Shown here: in pieces, positions 1-6,542 of the stretch
How positions within the stretch are numbered: position 1 is the stretch's first letter
Layout of the letters: each line of letters opens with the position of its first letter
Source of the DNA: Leptolyngbyaceae cyanobacterium SM1_3_5
Lineage (GTDB): Bacteria > Cyanobacteriota > Cyanobacteriia > Elainellales > Elainellaceae
Reading direction: 5' to 3'
Assembly: GCA_012031475.1 (NCBI GenBank)
Contig: JAAUTJ010000139.1
Location: 1 to 9,276, forward strand
Length of the DNA stretch: 9,276 bases
Notes under the pieces: generated by a model
The model's database searches: none
The model's input: only the letters and a program-made list of their open reading frames with translations
What the model was told of the DNA's origin: nothing
Position numbers and translations under genes: made by a program

Positions 1-31
1 GAGTAGGGGTTATCGGTCTTCCGGCAAAATC

Positions 32-166
32 TCATTCCTGCGAAATTTCCGGCAAGATTGCAGCATTAACATCAAGATTTGTATCAGTCGCTTTGGCTGG
101 TGCGGGCAGCGAAATCGAGGCAATGGCAAGCGCAAAAAAAATCGATCGAGCCAATAAAGTGTTCAT
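32..166 (-). CDS. Small putative secreted peptide (44 aa), possibly truncated
   Basis: I do not recognise this ORF. Read from the ATG at 166, it starts MNTLLARS, followed by a hydrophobic run (IFFALAIASISL) and a PAPAKA/TD junction, a textbook Sec signal peptide with a likely signal peptidase I site after AKA. Only about 20 residues remain after cleavage before the TGA at 32-34, which is very short for an exported protein. The sequence just past the stop, in a neighbouring frame, reads NEILPEDR and then stops, repeating the ILPE motif seen before the stop. Because many other genes here carry single-base indels, this may be the start of a longer exported protein. An upstream extension to 238 is possible, but the signal peptide favours 166. 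No good Shine-Dalgarno sits at the right distance; an AGGAGG lies about 40 bases upstream. Confidence 0.35.
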   Translation of the reverse strand: MNTLLARSIFFALAIASISLPAPAKATDTNLDVNAAILPEISQE

Positions 167-238
167 TATTTTTAAGAGATTGCAAGAGACAAAAAAATTC
201 ACTCCTCCTGTCACTTGCCAACGGGCACACCTGAGCAA

Positions 239-983
239 TTAAAGATCGCAACGATTCTTAAAATTGCCAGGTAGACACCACAGCAAACAGGCGATTTGTC
301 GAATGTTTCGGCAACGGAAAGATTGCAGCGCAAAAATCGATCGAGATCTACAGCTTTCGCTGGTTCTCCCACTTCCGCAAATTGCTGGAACACCGACAAT
401 TTCTAATTTAATTTTTTCGCTGAAAACTCATTGTCTACCTGAAGATAGAGCTTGCTGCGAATAAAAATGAAGTATGTCCGACTATTAAGAATGCCTGTAT
501 CAGATTGAACAGTGGCAATTAGAAAAGCGGCTTATTGCGATCGATTTGTTTGGCTGTAGCCTGTAAAAATTGATTCGTTGAAGCTCGATCGATCGCCGGG
601 GATCGCCCAAGCAGCAAGAGAAGCGATCGCTTCAATTATTAAGTTTAATTAAAAGATTAATTGCGTTCGATCGCGCAGAATTTTCAGCATTCTAACACTG
701 TAAGTCGTGTTTTCGCTTGATCCCCGGATGCAAGCTGCCTGTCTATCTTCAGGATGTTTTGAAGAGCAAAGCGTTAGTATTATGTTTTAATTTACGCAAT
801 TTTCGGCTTTCAAAAGAATAGATGCCGTTCAATCTCAAGCAGCGAAGCGCCTCAATCAAAGCGGAATTAAGTATTTCTTCTTACTGCTAAAGATCGCCAG
901 CAAAGCAAGATTGAAGATTTATGAAGAAAGCCAAAAATTGAAATTGCGATCGCTCCAATCCAATTCGAGTTCACAAATTAACC
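239..983. other. Long gene-free stretch upstream of the transporter operon
   Basis: I see no convincing coding region here. The short ORFs on both strands have low-complexity or arbitrary composition and no family motifs. The stretch is AT-richer than the flanking genes and contains a nested inverted repeat (438-753), a perfect HIP1-centred palindrome GAAGCGATCGCTTC near 627-640, and an AT-rich tract near 640-665. The promoter of the sugar transporter operon should lie here, but I could not pick a convincing -35/-10 pair. A structured RNA or the remains of a mobile element are both possible. Confidence 0.5.
438..753. repeat. Nested inverted repeat, about 320 bp
   Basis: CCTGAAGATAGA at 438-449 is the exact reverse complement of TCTATCTTCAGG at 742-753. 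The adjoining AGCTTGC at 449-455 is complementary to GCAAGCT at 730-736, leaving a small bulge at 737-741. Further in, CCGGGGATC at 596-604 is complementary to GATCCCCGG at 719-727. The three pairings occur in properly nested order, about 27 base pairs in total. This could be the closing stem of a structured RNA or the ends of a degraded small mobile element. No transposase or target duplication is visible, and no known RNA family was recognised. Confidence 0.4.
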
Positions 984-2285
984 ATGCTGTTCTCTAGGCG
1001 ATTTCCATTTTTATCAATATCTCGATTCAAACGCTGGCGCTTTTGGCGATCGCGATCGCCGCGCTCAGCAGCATCTTAATTAGCTGGGTCGTGATGGCGC
1101 AGCAGCCTGTTACCTTGCGGCTGCTGATGACCGCACCCGACGCTCAGCCTTGGCGCGAAGCAATGGTTTCTCAGTTTGAGCAAGAACATCCCAACATTCG
1201 CATCGAGATTGTCGAGGGGCCAAACGCCACCAACCTGATCGAAGACCTCTACACCTCGGCATTTTTGCTGGGGGATTCGCCCTACGATCTGGTGAACATG
1301 GACGTGATTTGGACGCCCAAATTTGCTGCCGCTGGATGGCTGGTGGACATTACCGATCGCGTCACGCCCGAACAGCTTGCGGGCTTCTCGACCGTCGATA
1401 TCGAAGGCGGCAAGTACAACGATCGGCTGTATCGAATGCCGCTGCGATCGGATGCTGGCGTGTTCTACTACCGCAAAGATTTGTTAGAAAAACACAACCT
1501 TCAGCCGCCGGAAACCTTTGACGAACTGATGGAGCAGTCGAAGATTCTGCAAGAAAGCGGCGATGTGCCTTGGGGCTATGTTTGGCAGGGTCGGCAGTAC
1601 GAAGGTTTGTCCGCGATGTTCGTCGAAGTTTTGGCGGGCTTTGGCGGCTTTTGGGTGAATCCCGACACGCTGGAAGTGGGACTCGATCGCCCCGAAACGA
1701 TTCAGGCGATCAACTGGCTCCGCAGCACGGTTTCCGAGGGCGTTTCGCCTCCGGGCGTGACGACCTACCAGGAAGAAGAAACCCGCCGATTTTTCCAAAA
1801 GCGGACAGGCGGCTTTTCTGCGGAGTTGGCCGTATGTCGTGCCGCTGGCGAATGCGGAAGATTCTGCGATTCGCGGCAAGGTAGGCATCAAGCCAATGGT
1901 TCACGCGCAGGGCAAAGAGAGCGGAGCCTGCTTGGGCGGATGGGGACTCGCCATTTCCAAGAGTTCGCGTCATCAGGACGAAGCATGGGAAGCCGTCCAG
2001 TTCTTCAGCAGCGTCGAACCGCAGCGCAACTACATTTTGGAAGCGGGCTATGTGCCGAGTCGCAAAGTGCTGTTTAGCGATCGCGAAGTGGTCGAAAAAT
2101 TCCCGCACTATCCGCAACTGCTGGAAATCGTCCAGACTGCGGTTTTGCGTCCGCCGATCGCCCAGTACGCGCAGGCTTCCGACATTTTGCAGCGCTATCT
2201 GAGCGCCGCCTTGACCAATCGCCTCAGTCCCGAAGATGCGATGCGGGCAGCCGCGAATGAAACGCGCACTTTGCTGAAAACCTAA
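984..2285 (+). CDS. Sugar ABC transporter substrate-binding protein (frame interrupted twice)
   Basis: This is a periplasmic family 1 extracellular solute-binding protein, of the kind that delivers sugars or polyols to CUT1 ABC importers. The ATG at 984 gives a basic N-terminus (MLFSRRFPFLSISRFKRWRF). The reading then moves at the TTTT of 1041-1044, where one T seems to be missing, into a hydrophobic core (AIAIAALSSILISWVVMA) and a plausible signal peptidase I site before QQ. Typical family segments follow: FEQEHPNIRIEI, DVIWTPKFAAAGWL, a YRMPLRSDAGVFYYRKDLL strand and a tryptophan-rich region. At AAAA 1797-1800 one extra A breaks the frame. Removing it restores FFQSGQAAFLRSWPY, a hallmark of these proteins, and the rest to TAA at 2283-2285. 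The corrected length of 433 aa is normal. There is no lipobox cysteine. It is the first gene of the operon, 17 bases before the next. A fragmentary annotation would show two pieces, about 1043-2077 and 1839-2285. Confidence 0.85.
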
Positions 2286-2302
2286 CTCACGGACATACTT
2301 TC

Positions 2303-3205
2303 ATGGACACGATTCGATCGCGGGAACAAAAACCACGCCTGGATCTTAATGACGCCCGCGCTGCTGCTGCTCGCCCTGGTTTATCTCTATCCGATTCTGC
2401 GTGCCTTCTGGCTGAGCTTGTTTACGCGCAACCTGGGAACGCAACTTCAGCCTGAGTTTTCCGGCCTGTTCAACTACGGGCGGATGCTGGGCGATGGCCG
2501 CTTCTGGCAAACCTTCAGCACGACGGCGATCTTCACGACTGCTTCCGTGCTGACGGAACTGGTGATCGGCATGTGCATCGCCTGATTTTGAATCATGCCT
2601 TTCGGGGGCGATCGTTCGTCCGCACATCTGCAATTCTGCCTTGGGCACTGCCGACCGCGCTGATCGGTCTTGCTTGGGCGTGGATTTTCAACGACCAGTT
2701 CGGCGTCGTCAACGACATTCTCCGCCGACTGGGACTGATCGAAACGGGAATCAACTGGCTCGGTGAACCAACGCTGGCCTTACTCGCCGTCATCTTTGCG
2801 GACGTGTGGAAGACCACGCCGTTTATCAGCATTTTGCTGCTGGCCGGACTGCAATCGATCTCACCTGACCTGTACGAAGCTCACGCGCTGGACGGCGCAT
2901 CCGCTTGGCAGAGCTTCCGCCGAATCACCGTGCCGCTGCTGATGCCGCAAATTGTGATTTCGATGCTGTTTCGCTTCGCGCAGGCGTTCGGAATTTTTGA
3001 CCTGATTCAGGTGATGACCGGAGGCGGGCCGGGAGGCGCAACCGAAGTCGTGTCGCTCTACATCTACGCCACGATCATGCGCTATCTCGACTTTGGCTAT
3101 GGGGCGGCGCTGGTTGTCGTGACGTTTTTGCTGCTGGTTTTGGCAGTGGCGATCGCCGCTTTCCTCCTCAATCGATCGCGCAAACACACAACAGGAGTCG
3201 CATAA
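2303..3205 (+). CDS. Sugar ABC transporter permease, MalF/UgpA type (frame interrupted twice)
   Basis: This inner-membrane subunit forms one half of the translocation channel of the importer. The ATG at 2303 starts MDTIRSREQ. One extra A in AAAAA 2328-2332 then breaks the frame; without it the protein continues NHAWILMTPALLLLALVYLYP, a typical first transmembrane segment. A second break lies at about 2580-2582, where one C seems to be missing (GCC-TGA should read GCC CTG), joining IGMCIA to LILNHAFRGRSF. Downstream are several more membrane segments and the cytoplasmic EAA loop (EAHALDGASAWQSFRRITVPLLMP, coded at about 2876-2947), which docks on the ATPase. GGGPGGATEV before a late segment is also usual in MalF-like permeases. 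The corrected length is 300 aa, normal for the family. The stop TAA (3203-3205) lies three bases before the next start, so the two permeases are surely cotranscribed. Confidence 0.88.
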
Positions 3206-3208
3206 ACA

Positions 3209-4096
3209 ATGGCAACTACGATTCAAGACCGTCACTCGACGGAGGCTCCTCCCAGCAAATCGACCAGCGCCCGGATTGGCGAAATTCTGCGGTGGATTGC
3301 GATCGTTGCCGTCGTAATCTTCTGCCTCGCGCCGATTCTGTGGCAGCTTTTGACCTCCTTCAAGGTCAACGAAGACATTACGGCGGTTCCGACCGTGTAC
3401 TTCCCGACCCGCTTCACGCTGGAGCATTACACCCAGCTATTTGAGCGGCGACCGTTCTGGCGATACATCCTCAACAGCGCGTTTGTGTCGATCGTTTCGA
3501 CGCTGTTCTGCCTCGCCTTGGGAACGCCTGCCGCCTATGCCCTCGCCCGACTGCGCCCACGCGGACAAAAAGCAATTCTAGCCGGAGTTCTGATCGTGAC
3601 GCTGTTTCCCGGTGTGCTGCTGTTTCTCGGCCTGCTGGAAGTGATTCAGCTATTTCGTCTGGGCAACAACTACCTCGCCTTGATCATTCCCTACACGGCG
3701 ATCAACTTGCCGCTGACGATTTTGGTGCTGCGCTCGTTCTTCGAGCAGCTACCAAAAGATCTGGAAGATGCCGCCAAAGTAGACGGCTACAACACCACGC
3801 AGATGCTGACGAAAATTCTGCTGCCGATGACCGTCCCCGCCTTGGTGACAACCGGAATTCTCACCTTCATTTTTGCCTGGAACGAATTCATCTTCGCGCT
3901 CACCTTCATCACCGACGAGAACATGAAGACGATTCCGGTTGCCGCTTCGCAGCTTGGTGGCGCGTCCTCGTTTGAAATTCCGTATGGCGCGATCGCTGCC
4001 GCCACCGTGCTGGGAACTTTGCCGCTCGTCATCTTGGTTTTGTTCTTCCAGCGCAAGATCGTTCAAGGCTTGACGGCGGGCGCAGTGAAGGGGTAG
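3209..4096 (+). CDS. Sugar ABC transporter permease, MalG/UgpE type
   Basis: This is the second channel-forming subunit, 295 aa, with an intact reading frame. The ATG at 3209 is supported by AGGAG at 3193-3197, inside the end of the preceding gene. A polar N-terminus of about 25 residues precedes the first membrane segment (IAIVAVVIFCLAPILWQLLTS). The ETSFK-like stretch LLTSFKVNEDITAVPTVYFP is typical of MalG-family proteins. The EAA loop, EDAAKVDGYNTTQMLTKILLPM (coded at about 3764-3835), matches the consensus with its conserved glycine and docks on the ATPase. The C-terminus (FFQRKIVQGLTAGAVKG) is the highly conserved MalG tail. It pairs with the permease just upstream. The ATPase gene follows after a 192-bp hairpin-rich gap. 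Confidence 0.95.
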   Translation: MATTIQDRHSTEAPPSKSTSARIGEILRWIAIVAVVIFCLAPILWQLLTSFKVNEDITAVPTVYFPTRFTLEHYTQLFERRPFWRYILNSAFVSIVSTLFCLALGTPAAYALARLRPRGQKAILAGVLIVTLFPGVLLFLGLLEVIQLFRLGNNYLALIIPYTAINLPLTILVLRSFFEQLPKDLEDAAKVDGYNTTQMLTKILLPMTVPALVTTGILTFIFAWNEFIFALTFITDENMKTIPVAASQLGGASSFEIPYGAIAAATVLGTLPLVILVLFFQRKIVQGLTAGAVKG

Positions 4097-4119
4097 GAAA
4101 TCTCGCATCGGTTGCCAGA

Positions 4120-4243
4120 ATCGCCCTGAATTGAAATTCGGGCTAAAAGCAAAAGTCTGTTGAAACAGACTCAAAGCCAAGCTAGCCGATCGCCTTCAAC
4201 CCATTTCAATGGGTTTGCGCTTTGAGCGAGGAAATTAATTTCC
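4120..4243. repeat. Cluster of REP-like hairpins between permease and ATPase genes
   Basis: Four palindromic units lie close together. The first is 4123-4143, GCCC(t)GAATT folding back on AATTCGGGC. The second is 4154-4171, AGTCTGTTGAAACAGACT. The third is 4198-4215, AACCCATT tc AATGGGTT. The fourth is the perfect palindrome GGAAATTAATTTCC at 4230-4243. The first three share the same loop core, TTGAAA or its complement. CTCAAAG at about 4170-4176 and CTTTGAG at 4219-4225 could also close an outer stem. Such clusters resemble the dispersed extragenic palindromic repeats common in cyanobacterial genomes. As RNA they could shield the upstream transcript or lower expression of the ATPase relative to the permeases. 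Confidence 0.6.
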
Positions 4244-4288
4244 GCGTCTCGATCGCCTCTCAAAAATCATTCATCTAGAGAAAAAATC

Positions 4289-5451
4289 ATGGCAAAACTT
4301 GAATTAGTCCATCTCAACAAAACCTTTTCGCCCAAGGTCTGCCCGTCAAAGACGTGAGCTTGACCGTTGACGACCACGAATTTTTGACGCTGTTGGGGCC
4401 ATCCGGCTGCGGCAAATCCACCGTCCTGCGGTTGATTGCCGGACTGGAGCAGCCAACACGCGGACAGGTTCTGATCGGCGATCGCGACGTGACCAATTTG
4501 CGTCCGGGCGATCGCAACATCGCAATGGTGTTCCAAAGCTACGCGCTCTATCCGCATTTGAGCGTGTATGACAATTTGCGATCGGGTCTGCGGCTCAAGC
4601 ACGTCCCCGAAGCGGAAATTAAGCAGCGTGTCGCCCACGCCGCCGAATCGCTCGACTTGGGCGGACTGATGGATCGCAAACCCGGACAGCTATCCGGCGG
4701 TCGAGCGGCAGCGGGTCGCCTCGGTCGCGCTCTCGTCCGGCAGTCAGACATTTTCCTGCTGGATGAACCCTTGTCGAACCTGGATGCGTTGCTGCGCGAA
4801 CGAGTCCGAGCCGAACTGAAGCAGCTTTTTGACGCGCAGCAGGTTCCGGTCGTCTACGTGACGCACGACCAAACCGAGGCGATGACGCTTTCCTCGAAAG
4901 TAGCCGTCCTTAATCAAGGTTTGGTGCACCAGTTGGCTCCGCCCCACGAAATCTACAACAATCCCGCCAACCGCTTTGTGGCCGGATTTGTCGGCAGTCC
5001 GCAGATGAATTTGGTGACGGTTCCCTGCGATGCGCGATCGGCGATCGTCGGCAATTTCCGCATCCCCCTTCCCCTGCAAGGCGGATCAGCCCCGCGCCAA
5101 ATCGTCATGGGCGTTCGCCCGGAAAACGTGCGGCTGGCAGCGGATGGCGATCAGCAGGTGATTCAAGGCCGCGTCTTCCTGGTGGAAAACCTGGGGATGC
5201 ACAATCTGGTCAGCGTCGAGGTGCTGAGCGATCGCGCTCGATCGAACCGTCCGATCGTCGGGACAGCTAGACCCGAACAGATCGGCAGTCAGGTTGATGA
5301 AACGGTTGTGCTGCGTGCCCTCTTGCCGCCCGATCGCAACTGGCAAAATCAAACGCTCAACCTCGCCCTGCCTGCGGAAAATCTGCACTGGTTTGACGTG
5401 GAAACTGGAGATGCCGTGTTCAGCCGTCGGCGCGAAGCGGTCGTTCGCTAA
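4289..5451 (+). CDS. Sugar ABC transporter ATPase, MalK/UgpC type (frame interrupted)
   Basis: This cytoplasmic ATPase powers the importer. The ATG at 4289 opens MAKLELVHLNKTF. The frame then breaks at TTTT 4325-4328, where one T appears to be missing, and continues AQGLPVKDVSLTVDDHEFLTLLG. Walker A is GPSGCGKST (4396-4422), the Q-loop is in MVFQSYALYPHLSV (from 4525), Walker B is IFLLDEP (4750-4770) followed by SNLDA, and the H-loop is YVTHDQTEAM. The C-terminal part, with FVGSPQMN and GVRPENVRL, is the TOBE/OB regulatory domain of MalK-like ATPases. The signature is abnormal: LSGG is followed by RAAAGRLGRAL instead of QRQRVALGRAL, explained by two compensating indels near 4702 and 4719. The corrected length is 387 aa, normal for the family. 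Without the first correction the protein would begin at the GTG at 4354 and lack its first strand. A similar order (binding protein, permeases, ATPase) occurs in cyanobacterial glucosylglycerol/trehalose/sucrose importers, but the substrate is unproven. Confidence 0.9.
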
Positions 5452-5462
5452 TGCAACTATAC

Positions 5463-5501
5463 TGGGGCGAATTGTGTCAACTTCACAGTCGCCCCATTTT
5501 T
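5463..5501 (+). terminator. Intrinsic terminator of the sugar transporter operon
   Basis: TGGGGCGA (5463-5470) pairs perfectly with TCGCCCCA (5489-5496), an 8-bp GC-rich stem. Inner GTG/CAC bases can extend it partly, and a run of five T (5497-5501) follows at once. It lies 11 bases after the ATPase stop codon, so it most likely ends the transporter transcript. The downstream lipoprotein ATG is only seven bases beyond the T-run. Confidence 0.8.
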
Positions 5502-5507
5502 GTGATT

Positions 5508-6013
5508 ATGTTTCCGAAAGCTCGATCGATCGCCCTGTTCGCTGTCCTCTCCGCCCTCTTGGTCGGCTGCGGAGAAACCGTCACAACCGATCGCTATGAG
5601 CCGATCGCCCAGGTCAGCCAGACCTGCAGGTGCAGTATTCACCGAATTTGGGAGGCGATCGGCGTCCGCGCATCGAACAATTTGCCTCGACGAATTTGGA
5701 AATTCGCAACGGCGAAAGGCCGGATGGGGCGGTGACGGGACCCGACGATCGCGGCCTCTACTGGCCTGCCTTGCCGCCGCGCCCGACAGTGGATGAACTC
5801 GAAGCCAAACGCCGCACCAGCAGCGAAGAAATGACGCAGCCGGAACTGGTGAAAGCCGAAGATTACGCCTTGACCTTTGAAGCGGAAGGCCGGACGCAAA
5901 CTTTACCCACAAATTACGACGTGTATCGGCAGGCGGTGCGCGGACTGCAAGATGGGCGATCGCTCAGCCTCACACTCGGCACAAACAGCGATTCTGTCTT
6001 GAAAGCTGAGTAA
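5508..6013 (+). CDS. Hypothetical lipoprotein (frame interrupted once)
   Basis: I do not recognise the family. From the ATG at 5508 the protein starts MFPKARSIALFAVLSALLVGCGE: a basic n-region, a hydrophobic core and the lipobox LVGC, with the lipidated cysteine at residue 21 (codon 5568-5570). It should be exported and anchored to a membrane by lipid. After QVSQ the frame breaks near 5617-5620, where one G seems missing. Restoring it gives QDLQVQYSPNLGGDRRPRIEQF and then an unbroken reading to TAA at 6011-6013, for 168 aa. The mature part is polar, with SSEEMTQPELVKAEDY and several acidic stretches, and no catalytic motif that I can see. An alternative in-frame start at 5451 overlaps the ATPase stop (TAATG) but would put the terminator hairpin inside the gene and spoil the signal peptide, so I prefer 5508. 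Confidence 0.7.
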
Positions 6014-6097
6014 GGAAACGTTTCATTCGCTCGATCGCGAGTCTGGGTTTTGAGCCGACACCCGCGATAAAATTGAAGCCAGTAAGACGCAATCCAC

Positions 6098-6514
6098 ATG
6101 ACAGCAACAGTCACGCGAGACGAATTTGAAGATGTCAAGGAACTGCTCGCATCTGCGGCTCGATACGCAGAATCGGCCAATGCCAGACTCGATCGCGTGG
6201 CCGTTCAGCAAGAACTCAACACCAGTGCGATCGCCCTCTTGGGAGAAAGGCAAGACCGCACTCAGCAGCAATTAGACGCACTTTCAATCAAGCTCGATCG
6301 CTTGACCGAGCGCGTTGATCGCTTGACCGAGCGCGTTGATCGCTTGACCGAGCGCGTTGACGAGTTGAGCATCACGGTTGAATCTTTAGCTCAACAAGCC
6401 GCGCAAGACCGTAGCCAAGCAGAAATCGATCGCGCAGAATTTCGCAGCACGGTGACGCAGCTTCTTGAAGTACTAACCCAGCAGTTTAACGGGAATGGGC
6501 AGAACGAGGGTTAG
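6098..6514 (+). CDS. Small coiled-coil protein of unknown function
   Basis: This 138-aa soluble protein has an intact frame from the ATG at 6098 to TAG at 6512-6514. It begins MTATVTRDEFEDVKELLASA, then becomes strongly helical. Residues 67-87 are three exact copies of the heptad DRLTERV, followed by a fourth, diverged copy DELSITV; Leu and Val fall at the a/d spacing of a coiled coil. The ends are rich in Gln, Glu and Asp, and there is no signal peptide or membrane segment. It probably forms a homo-oligomeric bundle. Proteins of this look are common in cyanobacteria as hypothetical genes; I cannot assign a role. A TAAAAT at 6068-6073 could be a -10 element, but no matching -35 is seen. It converges with the kinase gene, with only 28 bases between the two stop codons. 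Confidence 0.8.
   Translation: MTATVTRDEFEDVKELLASAARYAESANARLDRVAVQQELNTSAIALLGERQDRTQQQLDALSIKLDRLTERVDRLTERVDRLTERVDELSITVESLAQQAAQDRSQAEIDRAEFRSTVTQLLEVLTQQFNGNGQNEG
6296..6358 (+). repeat. Three perfect 21-bp tandem repeats in a coiled-coil gene
   Basis: The 21-bp unit encoding DRLTERV occurs three times without a single mismatch at 6296-6316, 6317-6337 and 6338-6358, followed by a partial copy. Each unit begins with GATCGC, part of a HIP1-like site. The lack of synonymous differences suggests recent duplication by replication slippage. One unit equals exactly one heptad, so copy-number change would lengthen the coil without shifting the frame. Confidence 0.95.
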
Positions 6515-6542
6515 CTCGATCGCTCTCCCCAATCCCTAACCT

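Noticed and set aside
264..464. 66-aa plus-strand ORF in the long gene-free stretch
   Set aside because: Arbitrary composition, no ribosome-binding site or family motif, and it runs into the left arm of the inverted repeat.
1790..1805. Programmed ribosomal frameshifting at the A-run in the binding-protein gene
   Set aside because: The needed shift skips one base forward, there is no classic slippery heptamer, and similar breaks occur in many unrelated genes here.
1710..2117. Long minus-strand ORF opposite the binding-protein gene
   Set aside because: It is a shadow frame: the plus strand here codes for recognisable solute-binding protein segments in two frames joined by one indel.
2861..3427. 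188-aa minus-strand ORF across the two permease genes
   Set aside because: Rich in Arg, Gln and Asn as expected for the antisense of membrane-protein genes; it spans the boundary of two clear permease genes.
4120..4243. CRISPR array or riboswitch in the hairpin-rich gap
   Set aside because: The palindromes differ in stem sequence, have no regular spacers, and do not match a riboswitch core that I recognise.
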